64,000 nt of DNA from Streptomyces cadmiisoli (GTDB taxonomy: Bacteria > Actinomycetota > Actinomycetes > Streptomycetales > Streptomycetaceae). Every line of letters begins with the position of its first letter. The stretch's first letter is position 1. The notes under the pieces are model-generated. The model ran no database searches. It was given only the letters and a program-made list of their open reading frames with translations, and was not told the DNA's origin. The stretch spans positions 992,001 through 1,056,000 of the forward strand of contig NZ_CP030073.1 in NCBI RefSeq assembly GCF_003261055.1, written 5' to 3'. Both the position numbers and the translations under genes were made by a program. Below are positions 26,472-35,608 of this stretch, in pieces.

Positions 26472-27680
26472 TCAGGCGGTGGCGGGTGCCGGGTCCGCTT
26501 CGGCGTGGCCCGCCTTCTCGGCTGCGGCGGACCGGCGGGTGAGCCGGCCGACCAGCGGCTCGGTGTAGCGAGCGGTGAGCGGTCCGACGACGACGAGGAT
26601 CAGGACGTAGGCGGTGGCCAGTGGTCCGATACGGGGCTCGGTGCCGACGGCGAGTCCCGCGATGACGATGGAGAACTCGCCGCGGGCGACGAGGGTGCCG
26701 CCGGCTCGCCAGCGGCCCGCGCCCCGGATTCCGGCACGGCGGGCGGCGTACCAGCCGGTGGCGATCTTCGTGAGCGCGGTGACGACGGCCAGGAGGAGGG
26801 CCGGGACGAGGACGGGCGGGATGGCGGCCGGGTCGGTCGACAGGCCGAAGAAGACGAAGAAGACGGCGGCGAAGAGATCCCGCAGCGGGGTGAGGAGGTT
26901 GCCGGCGCCCTCGGCGACCTCGCCGGACAGCGCGATCCCGACGAGGAAGGCGCCGACGGCCGCGGACACCTGGAGTTCCTGGGCGATGCCCGCGATCAGC
27001 AGAGTCAGGCCCAGGACGACCAGCAGCAGCAGTTCGGCGCTGTCGGACGAGACGGCGCGGCTGACCAGGCCGCCGTGGCGCAGGGCGACGTAGAGCACGG
27101 CGCCGACCGTGCTCAGGGAGATCAGCAGGGTGAGGGTGCCGCCGGCCAGGCTGACGCCCGCGAGCAGGGCGGTGAGGATCGGCAGATAGAGCGCCATCGC
27201 GAGGTCCTCGATGACGAGGACGCCGAGGACGATGGGCGTTTCGCGGTTGCCGAGCCGGCGCAGGTCGCCGAGGACCTTGGCGATCACTCCCGAGGAGGAG
27301 ATCCAGGTGACGCCGGCCAGCGCGACGGCGGCCACCGGGCCCCAGCCCAGCAGGAGTGCCGCGACGGCGCCGGGTACCGCGTTGAGGACGAAGTCGACCG
27401 CCCCGGAGGGGTATTGGGTCTTGAGGCTGGTGACGAGTTCGGAGGCGCTGTACTCCAGTCCGAGCAGGAGCAGCAGGAGGATGACGCCGATCTCGGCGCC
27501 GGTGGCGACGAACTCCTCGCTGGCCCGCAGGGGCAGGATGCCGCCGTGGCCGAAGGCCAGCCCGGCCAGGAGGTAGAGGGGAATGGGCGAGAAGCCCACC
27601 CGTCCGGCGAGGCGGCCGAGGAGCCCCAGGGCGAGGATGATGGCCCCGAGTTCGATGAGCATGGCTGTGGTGTTGTGCAC
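26472..27680 (-). CDS. Cation:proton antiporter (CPA2/Kef type)
   Basis: This 402-residue membrane protein has about twelve helices (LIELGAIILALGLLGRLAGRVG, VILLLLLLGLEYSA, VTWISSSGVIAKVLGDL and so on). The discontinuous helices and SSSGVIAKVL / VIEDLAMALYLP motifs place it in the CPA2 monovalent cation/H+ antiporter family (KefB/GerN/NapA). Unlike KefB/KefC it has no C-terminal RCK/TrkA nucleotide-binding domain. It probably exchanges K+ or Na+ for protons. The GTG at 27680 is chosen because GGAGGAC lies about nine bases upstream; the open frame extends further but without hydrophobic character. Confidence 0.5.
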   Translation of the reverse strand: MHNTTAMLIELGAIILALGLLGRLAGRVGFSPIPLYLLAGLAFGHGGILPLRASEEFVATGAEIGVILLLLLLGLEYSASELVTSLKTQYPSGAVDFVLNAVPGAVAALLLGWGPVAAVALAGVTWISSSGVIAKVLGDLRRLGNRETPIVLGVLVIEDLAMALYLPILTALLAGVSLAGGTLTLLISLSTVGAVLYVALRHGGLVSRAVSSDSAELLLLVVLGLTLLIAGIAQELQVSAAVGAFLVGIALSGEVAEGAGNLLTPLRDLFAAVFFVFFGLSTDPAAIPPVLVPALLLAVVTALTKIATGWYAARRAGIRGAGRWRAGGTLVARGEFSIVIAGLAVGTEPRIGPLATAYVLILVVVGPLTARYTEPLVGRLTRRSAAAEKAGHAEADPAPATA

Positions 27681-27921
27681 GGGCGTCTGTCCTCCGGTTC
27701 GGTTCGGTGACGGCGTCTGTGCCTTCGTGGTCGCGGACGGTGATCGCGCGCTGCCGGTGAAGTCGGCGAGGTGGGTGGGGCAGGCGTCGGTGCCCGGCCC
27801 GGCGCGGGGCGGCGGCATCGGCCGCGCGTCGCGGGACGGGGCGCCGTGCGGATCGGCGGGGCAGGTGGACCGGGCCGGGAAACAGGCCGGGAGGCACTTG
27901 CGGAGCGCGTCCGGCCGAACG

Positions 27922-28065
27922 TCAGACGCCGAGTGCGGCGTGGCCCGGGTCGGGAACGCTGTCGCGCGCCGTGTTGTCGATGCGCGCGGTCCTGACCGCT
28001 GTCACGGCCGGACGGCAGTCGGCCACGGCGACGGGAAGGCCGCAGGCGTGGACAGCTCGGTCCAT
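27922..28065 (-). CDS. Possible small ORF (47 residues), hypothetical
   Basis: This short leftward frame has an ATG at 28065 preceded by GGGGGAC at a workable distance. The predicted peptide contains ACGLPVAVADCRPAVTAVRT and ends ALGV; it has no membrane helix or known motif. It could be a real small gene upstream of the antiporter or chance coding in GC-rich DNA. I know no family for it. Confidence 0.5.
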   Translation of the reverse strand: MDRAVHACGLPVAVADCRPAVTAVRTARIDNTARDSVPDPGHAALGV

Positions 28066-28231
28066 GTCACGTCCCCCGTCCCACCGGCGCCCGGAGTCAC
28101 CGGGCAGCAATCTCACAGAATGAGCAGCCAACCGCTCAATGGAGCGCTGCGGCTTGGTAAAGCAGTTTAGCGCACGACCAATTACCCATAGTTCGCGAGG
28201 TGTTGCATAACCGCCGTAAAGGTCCGGAAAG

Positions 28232-28268
28232 AGGTCTGCCGGACACCCTGGGGGTGTCCGGCAGACCT
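28232..28268 (-). terminator. Perfect 17-bp hairpin after the GH92-phosphatase gene
   Basis: The arms 28232-28248 and 28252-28268 are fully complementary with a three-base loop, about 50 bases past the leftward stop at 28319. The core GCCGGACACC is shared with the hairpin at 25115-25154. Confidence 0.5.
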
Positions 28269-28318
28269 GCCGCCTCGTCAGAGGAGGAACAACCGCCCGA
28301 CGAGACCGGGCGCGTGGG

Positions 28319-31300
28319 TCAGCGCTCGGAGCGAGGACGCGGAGGAACGGCTACCCCGTCCTCGGTGACGTACTTCGTTCCGTTGTCGTACTTGGTGATC
28401 GTGAAGGCGTCGAGCACCTCGCCGACCTCCTTGTCGGTGGTCGACTTGTCGTCCCACTTCGCGGCGACGACGGCCTCGTAACGCAACTGGTTCTTCGTGA
28501 CCTTGATGCCCTGGAAGGTCGAGGTGTGACCTGCGCGGACCACCTCGGTCGCGCCGTTGCGCTTCCAGACGCTCTCGCTGTCGGGGGCGAGCTCGTAGTA
28601 CTTCGGACCGGAGACCGCGACGGTGTAGACCGGTCCGGTCGTCATGCCCGGGGTGCCGGTCGCGTCCGCGTCGACGTACCCGCGGGAGTACACGTGGTCA
28701 TGGCCCATGAGCACCAGGTCGATGTCGTTGCGCTGGAAGACCGGCAGCCACGCGTCGCGGACCGGCTTCTCGTCACGGCCTTCGGCCGCGGAGAACACCG
28801 GCTGGTGGAAGACCGCCACCGCCCACTTGTTGGGGTTGTTCTCCAGGACGTGGTCCAGCCAGCGTCCCTGGAGCTCCAGCCACAGCTTCTCCGGGTCGGG
28901 GCAGTCCTGGCTGCACGCGGGCAGCCACGGCGGCGTCATCATCGAACGGGCGTCACCGGTGCTGGCGTTGAGGGTGATGAACCGCACGCCCTGGTAGTCG
29001 GTGTAGTACGCCGTCTCCGCGATCGCCTCGGCCATGTGGGCCTCGTAGATCGCACGCTGCCGCTCGGCGGGGGTGGCACCGGCGTTCTCGCCCGCTCGCG
29101 GCCCGTTGCCCGGGAACTCGAACGTCGACTTCCAGGTTCGCAGGAAGGTGTCGCCCGAGTACTCGTGGTTGCCGGGGGCGGCGATGACATTGGTGGACTG
29201 GCTGTAGCCGTCCATGGCGCCGAACCAGTCGCGCCACTCGCTGTCGTTGCCGCTGGAGTTGATCAGGTCACCGGCGTTGACGCTGCCGACCGCGTCGGGG
29301 TAGCGCTCGAACGCCTGCTTCACGACCGGGGCCCACTTGGACGACAGGTCGTTCTGGGCGTCGCCGAAGTACAGGAAGGTGAAGTCCTCACCGGGCCGCT
29401 CGGCCGTGGTGAAGGAGTGCGCCGAGCTGAACCAGTCGCCGGTGCCCACCTGGTACTCGTACTTCGTGCCCGGCCGCAGACCGGTCATGACCGCGGAGTG
29501 GGTACGGGTCGGGACTCCGGCGGCCACCAGCTCCTCGTTGGCACGCGCCTCGGCGGTGCGCCACTTGCGGGCTCCGGCCTCGCGGTACCGCACCTCGCCC
29601 GCGGTCACACCGGCGCCGGTGCGCCAGGTGACGGCCTGCGACGCGTGCGGCGTCCCGGTCGGGGTGAGCACGATCCGCTCCGGGGCCGTACCGGGCACCG
29701 CCAGGTCCTGCTCGGTGGTCAGCGCGACATCGAAGACGTGCATGATGCCGCGGTCCGTGCTCTGCGGCAGGACGACCGAGGCGACCCGCTTGGCCGGGTC
29801 CAGGAGCCGGGGCACGGTACCGAAGACCTTGGTCTCGACCGTGTCGTTGCCGCCCGACGCGCGGTTGCGGCCGACGGTGGTCACCAGCGGGGTGTTGCCG
29901 AACTGGTAGTTGGTGCCCGGCGTCCAGTCGGTGAGCTGGACACCCACGTCCTGGGTGGAGCCGTCGGTGTACTCGACGACCGCGGTGCCCTGCGAGGGGC
30001 CGTTGGTCGCCAGCCCCAGGAAGGAGACACCGGTCGCCCGGACGCCGCCCATGTCGACGCGCTGGCCGTGCGGGATCCAGTTGTCCGGCTGACCCGGCTC
30101 GGTCTTCGGCCAGGTGAAGGTGACACCGGTGTCGCCGTGCGCGATGCGGTCACCGGGGGCGGCGCCGACCGCGGCGAGCCGGTCACGGGACAGGGAGTTG
30201 TCGCTGACGTCCAGCGAACCCGTGTTGCCCGCGCCGTTCGGTGTGGTTCCGACGTTGTTCCGCGCGTCGCTGCCGTCGGTGTACGACGGGGGAACGTCCG
30301 ACTCGCGGGCGCCCCAGGTGCCCTGACGCGTCGACATGGTCAGACGGATCTCGCCGCCGTCGCGGGCGAAGTCCTCGCCCAGCCAGGAGCGGGTGGTGGA
30401 CCGGCCGTCGACCTTCATGCCGGTGACGTACGGCTTGGTGGAGCCGCCGTCGGCCTCGATCTCGATCTTGCGCCGGCTGTCGGCGCTGTCGATGACGACC
30501 CGCTCGAACCGGGGGCCGGTGACGAGCAGGTCGGCGGTGCCGTGAATGGCCGGGTAGAGGCCGACGTTGGCCCACACGTACCAGGAGCTGAGCGAACCGA
30601 GGTCGTCGTTGCCGGGCAGACCCGAAGGCGTGGTGTTGTACATCTCCGCGGAGGCGCGGCGCAGGGCGTCGCGGGCCTTGTTCGGCTGACGCAGCCAGTG
30701 GTAGACGTACGGCGCGCCGAAGCTGGGCTGGTTGCTCAGGTAGGCGCCGCGGGTGTTGTACACACCGGCGTCGAGGGCGCTGAGGTGCTCGTCCAGGGCG
30801 GCCGTGGCGACCTCCTGGCCACCGCGCTTGTCGATCAGCGTGCCGACGTTGTGCGGCACCATCCAGCCGTACTGCCAGCCGGTGGCCTGCTCGAACTGGT
30901 CCCCGCGCTCACCGAGGTTGAACCCGCGGTCGAAGCCGTTGCGGTCCCTCGGGCGGATGTGGCGGCTCTGCTCGTCGAAGACGTTCTGCCAGTTCTGCGC
31001 CCGCCCCATGTAGCGGTCGTAGGCCGTCGTGTCGCCGAGGCGCCTGGCCAGCTGGGCGATGCCGAAGTCGTTCACGGCGTACTCGAGTGTCTTCGAGGTC
31101 GCCGCGTCCTGCTTGCGGTTCTCGATGAAGCCGACGCTCATGTACTGGTAGCCGTGGCGGCGCAGGGTGCGGTCGGCCGGCAAGGTCTGCGTGTCCTTCA
31201 TGGACTGCAGGGCGGCGCGCCGGTCGTAGTCGGTGCTGCCGAAGGCGTCCACGGAGGACAGCAGCGACTGCAGCGAGTCACCGCTCATCTTCTGCTGGAG

Positions 31301-32635
31301 CTGGTTCAGGTGCGGCCAGTTGGGCCACTTGCCGCTCTGCGTCACCATGTCGGTGATCGACTGGTTGATGTCGCTGCCGACCTTCGGGAAGAGCAGCGCG
31401 ACGAGCTGGGCCTGGCTGCGGTAGGAGTCCCAGCCGGCGTAGGTGACGTAGTGGTGGCGCCCCTTGGCGACCTTGTGCACCTTGCCGTCGTAGCCCTGGT
31501 AGTCGCCGTTGACGTCGTCGAAGACGTTGGGGTGGTGCAGCGAGTGGTAGAGGGCGGTGTAGAACTTGGTCCGCTCCTCCTTGGTGCCGCCCTGGGTCCG
31601 GACGGTGTCCAGGGCGTCGCGCCAGATGCGCCGGGCGTCGCCGCGCACCTCGTCGAAGTCGTCCCGCCCCACTTCGTGCGCGGCGTTCTCGGCGGCGTTG
31701 GCGACGCTGACGTAGCTCAGGCCCACCTTGGAGGTGACCTCGGCGCCCTTGTCGAAGACGAGGTAGGCCCCAGCGCCGTGCTTGGCCTCACCGGCGCGCG
31801 CGGTGGCGGAGCCGGGGGTGACCGTGCCGCCCTCCCAGGTGCCGTGCGAGCGGATCGGCCGGTCGAAGGTGGCCGAGAAGTAGGCGCGGTAGCGCCCGCC
31901 CTCGTCGCACACCGAGGCGGCCTCGACCCAGCCCTGGACGGTGTGGTCGTCCTTGACGGTCACTTCGCTGTTGAAGACCCGGTTGTTGGACCCGGCCACG
32001 TCGAGGACGAGCGTGGAGCTGTCCGCCTCGGGAAAGTCGAAGCTGCTGACGGCGGTACGTGCGCTGGCGGTCAGTTCCGTCGTGACATCGTTGTCAGTCG
32101 TGACGGAGTAGTACCCGGGCTCAGCCTTCTCGCGGGCGTGGTCGAAGCCGAGGTAGTAGTCGGTGATGTTGTTCGCCGGGCTGGACGGCAGGGCGCCGTC
32201 CGGCAGCGCGCCGGTGTACGGCAGCACGGGGAAGTCGAAGCCGCTGAATCGGCCTTCGCAGCCGGTGCCGGACAGGCGCGTCATACCGAAGCCGCGGAGC
32301 CGGTCGGCGGTGTACTCGTACCCGCCCTTCTGGTCCCGGTCGGAGGTCCGGTAGGTGGTGGGGCTCGACTGCACCATGCCGAACGGGACGGTCGCGCCGG
32401 GCCAGGTGTTGCCGTAGGCGCTGTTGCCCTTGTTCTGCGAAGGGTCGAGGCGTGTCCCGATGAAGGGATCGACTGCCTCGAACGCGCTGATCTCCGAGGC
32501 GGCTTCGACGCCCTGCGCGGTGGGCGGAACTATGGCGAGGGAGCTGAGGGCGAGCGCGACCGCGGTGAGTCTGCGGCGGTTGCGTGCGAAAAGGGGCGGG
32601 CGCTTCGGGAGCGTCCGCCCTGGGGATGTCCACAT
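28319..32635 (-). CDS. Secreted GH92 alpha-mannosidase fused to a purple acid phosphatase
   Basis: This 1438-residue exported fusion begins with a signal peptide: a basic stretch (KRPPLFARNRRR), then LTAVALALSSLAIVPPTAQG. Residues about 50-760 are a GH92 alpha-mannosidase, with YAGWDSYRSQAQ and the SGLPGNDDLGSLSSWYVWANVGLYP region near 670 that is diagnostic of the family. After a beta-rich linker (about 800-980) comes an FN3-like domain (about 985-1080, MTGLRPGTKYEYQVG) and a purple-acid-phosphatase metallo-domain (about 1088-1370). This carries the dinuclear metal motifs FGDAQND, NAGDLIN, PGNHEYSG, FHQPVF and MGHDHVYSRG. The fusion could release a mannose cap and then remove the exposed phosphate from phosphomannans; some GH92 enzymes are known to uncap mannose-1-phospho-6-mannose. 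It lies downstream of the MurNAc PTS gene. The start codon is ATG at 32635 with a weak upstream GAAAGG. Confidence 0.5.
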   Translation of the reverse strand: MWTSPGRTLPKRPPLFARNRRRLTAVALALSSLAIVPPTAQGVEAASEISAFEAVDPFIGTRLDPSQNKGNSAYGNTWPGATVPFGMVQSSPTTYRTSDRDQKGGYEYTADRLRGFGMTRLSGTGCEGRFSGFDFPVLPYTGALPDGALPSSPANNITDYYLGFDHAREKAEPGYYSVTTDNDVTTELTASARTAVSSFDFPEADSSTLVLDVAGSNNRVFNSEVTVKDDHTVQGWVEAASVCDEGGRYRAYFSATFDRPIRSHGTWEGGTVTPGSATARAGEAKHGAGAYLVFDKGAEVTSKVGLSYVSVANAAENAAHEVGRDDFDEVRGDARRIWRDALDTVRTQGGTKEERTKFYTALYHSLHHPNVFDDVNGDYQGYDGKVHKVAKGRHHYVTYAGWDSYRSQAQLVALLFPKVGSDINQSITDMVTQSGKWPNWPHLNQLQQKMSGDSLQSLLSSVDAFGSTDYDRRAALQSMKDTQTLPADRTLRRHGYQYMSVGFIENRKQDAATSKTLEYAVNDFGIAQLARRLGDTTAYDRYMGRAQNWQNVFDEQSRHIRPRDRNGFDRGFNLGERGDQFEQATGWQYGWMVPHNVGTLIDKRGGQEVATAALDEHLSALDAGVYNTRGAYLSNQPSFGAPYVYHWLRQPNKARDALRRASAEMYNTTPSGLPGNDDLGSLSSWYVWANVGLYPAIHGTADLLVTGPRFERVVIDSADSRRKIEIEADGGSTKPYVTGMKVDGRSTTRSWLGEDFARDGGEIRLTMSTRQGTWGARESDVPPSYTDGSDARNNVGTTPNGAGNTGSLDVSDNSLSRDRLAAVGAAPGDRIAHGDTGVTFTWPKTEPGQPDNWIPHGQRVDMGGVRATGVSFLGLATNGPSQGTAVVEYTDGSTQDVGVQLTDWTPGTNYQFGNTPLVTTVGRNRASGGNDTVETKVFGTVPRLLDPAKRVASVVLPQSTDRGIMHVFDVALTTEQDLAVPGTAPERIVLTPTGTPHASQAVTWRTGAGVTAGEVRYREAGARKWRTAEARANEELVAAGVPTRTHSAVMTGLRPGTKYEYQVGTGDWFSSAHSFTTAERPGEDFTFLYFGDAQNDLSSKWAPVVKQAFERYPDAVGSVNAGDLINSSGNDSEWRDWFGAMDGYSQSTNVIAAPGNHEYSGDTFLRTWKSTFEFPGNGPRAGENAGATPAERQRAIYEAHMAEAIAETAYYTDYQGVRFITLNASTGDARSMMTPPWLPACSQDCPDPEKLWLELQGRWLDHVLENNPNKWAVAVFHQPVFSAAEGRDEKPVRDAWLPVFQRNDIDLVLMGHDHVYSRGYVDADATGTPGMTTGPVYTVAVSGPKYYELAPDSESVWKRNGATEVVRAGHTSTFQGIKVTKNQLRYEAVVAAKWDDKSTTDKEVGEVLDAFTITKYDNGTKYVTEDGVAVPPRPRSER

Positions 32636-32811
32636 CTGGGATGCGGCGCCTTTCGGTGAATGACCACTCGTCGTGGATACGACGTCATGACCGCCCTACG
32701 TTTACGGCACAGACAATCGGGTGTCAGGCCTGCGGGCAACGGTCCCGTGACCACGAAGTGAAGAGAAGGCACTCGCCGGTGTCCTGCGCCACACGGCGTG
32801 GGACAGTGTCG

Positions 32812-32840
32812 CCGCACACGCACACGCACACGCACACGCA
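32812..32840. repeat. (CGCACA)n microsatellite
   Basis: About 4.5 tandem copies of CGCACA lie immediately upstream of the terminator hairpin at 32843-32871, between the PTS gene stop and the GH92 gene start. Confidence 0.5.
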
Positions 32841-32842
32841 GA

Positions 32843-32871
32843 ACGGGGGCCGTTCGGCGAACGGCCCCCGT
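32843..32871 (-). terminator. Hairpin after the PTS EIIBC gene
   Basis: ACGGGGGCCGTTC (32843-32855) pairs perfectly with GAACGGCCCCCGT (32859-32871) around a GGC loop, 17 bases beyond the leftward PTS stop. It separates the murQ-PTS transcript from the GH92 gene, which therefore probably has its own promoter in 32636-32811. Confidence 0.5.
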
Positions 32872-32887
32872 CTGTCGGTACGGAGCG

Positions 32888-34447
32888 TCAGCGGGCGGAG
32901 GCGCCTGCTGTCGCCGACTGCTTCGCGGGGGCCGCGTCGCCGCCCGCCGGGGCGCCGGTGGCGACCGCTGCGGATTCGGCCGACGCGGGTGCCGCGTTGA
33001 GCTCGGTGAGCATGGTCTTGGTGAAGCCGAAGTAGTACGTGGCGATGAAGCCGCCCACGTAGCCGACGAGCAGACCGCCGGCGTAGATCGCCACCGTCCG
33101 GCCGAGGCCGTGGTCACCGTCGAGCAGCGGGAACAGCGCCCAGCCCGAGGGGCCGATCGCGGTGGAACCGACGTCCGTGCCCAGCTGGTTGAAGAATCCG
33201 ATGAACGCTCCGCCGAGGGCGCCGCCCGTGCAGGCCGTGATGAACGGGCGACCCAGCGGCAGGGACACACCGTAGATCAGCGGTTCGCCGACGCCGAGGA
33301 ATCCCGGCCACAGAGCGGACTTGATGGTCGTCCTGATCGAGGTGTTGCGGTTCAGCCGCAGGTAGACGGCGATCGCCGCGCCGACCTGGCCCGCGCCGGC
33401 CATCGCGAGGATGGGCAGCAGAACGGTGTAACCCTGCTGCTCGATCAGGGTCGTGTGGATGGGGATGAGCGCCTGGTGCAGGCCCAGCATGACCAGGGGC
33501 AGGAAGAGGCCGCCGAGGATCAGTCCGGCGCCCGCGCCGCCGTTGGACAGCAGCCAGTTGGCGCCCTCGCCGATCTGCGTGGAGATCTCACCGGCGAGGA
33601 ACATCAGGCCGAAGAGGGTGGCCAGTCCGGCCAGGAGCACGGTGAGGGTGGGGGTGACCAGGACGTCGACGGACACCGGCACCCAGCGGCGGCACCACTT
33701 CTCGATCTGCACGCCGAGCCATGCCGCGCCCAGGGCGCCCAGGACACCGCCCTGGCCCGGGGAGAGGCTCTGGCCGAACGCCTCGACGTTGGCCACACCC
33801 GCGTAGACGATGATGGCGGCGACGGCGCCGCCCAGGATCGGCGTACCACCGAACTCCTGCGCCGTGTTGTACCCGACGAACACGGCGATCAGCGCCATGA
33901 ACCCGGAGGCCATCGCGGCGAGGGCCGGCGTAATGCCGGGCAGCCAGCCCAGGTTGACGAGCAGACCGTTCAGGCCCGCGATGATGCCGCAGCCGATGAG
34001 GGCGGGGATCAGCGGGACGAAGATGTTCGCGATGCGGCGCAGGAAGAGCTTGAACGGGGTGGAGTTCTTCGCCTTGCGCTCGGCCCGCAGCGCGGCGCCC
34101 TGAGCCGCGAGGGCGTCAGCGGTCACGGGGTCACCGGCCGGACCGTCGCCGTTGCCGGAGGCGGCCGTGGCGGGAGCCGCGTCGCGCTCCTCCTCCACGA
34201 GGGTCTCGAACTCGGGGGTGACACGTGCGACCGTGCCGGGGCCGAGCACGATCTGGTAGGTGTCGTCCTCGACGACGCCCATCACCCCGGGAAGTGCCTT
34301 GAGCTGTTCGTCCTGCACGAGGGAGCGGTCGTGCAGGCCCAGTCTCAGCCGGGTCATGCAGTGGGCCACCGAGGTCACGTTCTGCGCGCCTCCGACGAGC
34401 GGCAGGATGGCCGCCGCGGTGTCCCGGTACTTGTTCTCGTTCGCCAT
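32888..34447 (-). CDS. PTS permease EIIBC, MurNAc (MurP)-like
   Basis: This 519-residue phosphotransferase permease has an N-terminal IIB domain (about 1-80) in which TSVAHCMTRLRLGL supplies the phospho-cysteine Cys30. A polar linker (about 85-130) and a IIC domain of about ten membrane helices (130-495) follow; the IIC substrate region includes HQALIPIHTTLIEQQGY and GVGEPLIYGVSLP. There is no IIA domain, so an external IIA/Crr is needed, as for MurP. The ATG at 34447 has AAGG eight bases upstream. It follows murQ by 35 bases in the same direction, so uptake and phosphorylation of N-acetylmuramic acid is the best call. Sucrose- or trehalose-type EIIBC are the alternatives. The C-terminal tail is Ala-rich and disordered. 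Confidence 0.5.
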   Translation of the reverse strand: MANENKYRDTAAAILPLVGGAQNVTSVAHCMTRLRLGLHDRSLVQDEQLKALPGVMGVVEDDTYQIVLGPGTVARVTPEFETLVEEERDAAPATAASGNGDGPAGDPVTADALAAQGAALRAERKAKNSTPFKLFLRRIANIFVPLIPALIGCGIIAGLNGLLVNLGWLPGITPALAAMASGFMALIAVFVGYNTAQEFGGTPILGGAVAAIIVYAGVANVEAFGQSLSPGQGGVLGALGAAWLGVQIEKWCRRWVPVSVDVLVTPTLTVLLAGLATLFGLMFLAGEISTQIGEGANWLLSNGGAGAGLILGGLFLPLVMLGLHQALIPIHTTLIEQQGYTVLLPILAMAGAGQVGAAIAVYLRLNRNTSIRTTIKSALWPGFLGVGEPLIYGVSLPLGRPFITACTGGALGGAFIGFFNQLGTDVGSTAIGPSGWALFPLLDGDHGLGRTVAIYAGGLLVGYVGGFIATYYFGFTKTMLTELNAAPASAESAAVATGAPAGGDAAPAKQSATAGASAR

Positions 34448-34482
34448 GAGATCGGCCTTGCTGTGAGGTGTCGGCTGGTACG

Positions 34483-35424
34483 TCAGGCGGCAGCGGCTTC
34501 GAGGGCCCTGCGCAGGTGCCCGTGCGCGTCCTGGAGAAGGCGCTCGGCCGTCCGCGCGTCCACGGACCCGAGCAGAGTGAGGATGGCGTTCTTGGCCTCG
34601 CCGCCGGTGGCGGCCAGTGCTGCCGCGATGGCCTCGTCGGACGCGTCGGTCGCCAGGCCGACGATCCGGTGGGCGCGGGCCCGCAGCTTCTCGTTGGAGG
34701 CGCGCACGTCGACCATCAGGTTTCCGTAGGTCTTGCCCAGCTTGATCATGGTGATGGTGGAGAACATGTTCAGCACCAGCTTCTGCGCGGTGCCGGCCTT
34801 GAGCCGCGTCGAGCCCGTCACCGTCTCCGGGCCCACCACGACCTCGATGCCGTGCTCGGCGGCGGCGGCCAGCGCGCTGTCGGCGTTGCAGGACAGGCCG
34901 ATGCTGAGCGCGCCGAGGGAGCGTGCGTAGCGGACCGCCTCGACGGCGTAGGGCGTACGGCCGGAGGCCGAGATGCCGACCACCACGTCGTCGGCGGACA
35001 GGTTCAGCGCGTCCAGGTCCTGCCGCGCCCCCTCCTCGGAGTCCTCCGCGCCCTCGACGGCGGTGACCATCGCCGCGGGTCCGCCCGCGATGAGGCCGAC
35101 GACCTGGGACGGGTCGGTGTTGAAGGTGGGCGGGCACTCGGAGGCGTCCAGCACCCCGAGCCGGCCGGCCGTGCCGGCCCCGGCGTAGACGAGGCGGCCG
35201 CCCCGGGCCATCCGCTCGGCGATGCCGTCGATCGCGGCGGCGATCTCGGGGAGCCGCTCCGCGACGGCCGCGCTGACGGTCGCGTCCTCGGCGTTCATGT
35301 GGCGGGCGATGTCCAGCGTGGGCAGGCGGTCGATGTCCGCCAGTTCGGGGCGGTACGCCTCCGTGGCCATCGTGGCGAGCTGGTCACGCAGTAGGCCGTT
35401 CCCGACGGCTTCTTGGGTGGACAT
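34483..35424 (-). CDS. murQ: N-acetylmuramic acid 6-phosphate etherase
   Basis: This 313-residue SIS-domain lyase cleaves MurNAc-6-phosphate into GlcNAc-6-phosphate and D-lactate in the cytosol, the committed step of murein-sugar salvage. The length and motifs match MurQ: RLVYAGAGTAGRLGVLDASECPPTF (about 78-102), VGISASGRTPYAVEAVRYAR (phosphosugar loop), and GTAQKLVLNMFSTITMIKLG with TYGNLMVDVRASNEKL. The ATG at 35424 is chosen because AGGAACC lies upstream and the protein begins MSTQEAVGNG. The PTS EIIBC gene follows 35 bases on, and a D-lactate-dehydrogenase-like oxidase precedes it, which would consume the lactate made by MurQ. Confidence 0.5.
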   Translation of the reverse strand: MSTQEAVGNGLLRDQLATMATEAYRPELADIDRLPTLDIARHMNAEDATVSAAVAERLPEIAAAIDGIAERMARGGRLVYAGAGTAGRLGVLDASECPPTFNTDPSQVVGLIAGGPAAMVTAVEGAEDSEEGARQDLDALNLSADDVVVGISASGRTPYAVEAVRYARSLGALSIGLSCNADSALAAAAEHGIEVVVGPETVTGSTRLKAGTAQKLVLNMFSTITMIKLGKTYGNLMVDVRASNEKLRARAHRIVGLATDASDEAIAAALAATGGEAKNAILTLLGSVDARTAERLLQDAHGHLRRALEAAAA

Positions 35425-35531
35425 GTAGATCACGGTTCCTGTCGTCCGGACATTCTGGAAGCTTTGGCTGGTTTCCGTCATACGCGACGGAGGAGCGGGT
35501 CGGCCGCCTCGTGTGACACGAGAGACACTTA

Positions 35532-35577
35532 CGAAATTTTCTTTCACTTCGCTCCGGTTGCACGAAACATATTTTCG
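35532..35577 (-). promoter_or_regulatory. AT-rich promoter/operator region of murQ with GAAA/TTTC palindromes
   Basis: In the 184-bp gap between the oxidase stop and the murQ start lies a conspicuously AT-rich patch with two related inverted repeats. GAAA-T-TTTC spans 35533-35541 and CGAAA-CATAT-TTTCG spans 35563-35577. They are good candidate operators for the linked RpiR/MurR-type repressor. Confidence 0.5.
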
Positions 35578-35608
35578 CCGCCGGGTCGCGTCAAGCGCCC
35601 GCCGGTGA

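Larger units (their letters stand above)
27681..28318. other. Intergenic region upstream of the antiporter
   Basis: About 640 bases. It holds a possible 47-codon leftward ORF (27922-28065), an AT-rich patch at about 28130-28210 that stands out from the surrounding GC (TTAGCGCACGACCAATTACC and neighbours) and may contain promoters, and the perfect hairpin at 28232-28268 that terminates the leftward GH92 gene. Confidence 0.5.

Noticed and set aside
28526-32659. A 1377-codon rightward open frame opposite the GH92-phosphatase gene
   Set aside because: Antisense shadow of a strongly supported secreted enzyme; Arg/Gly/Val-rich with no motif.
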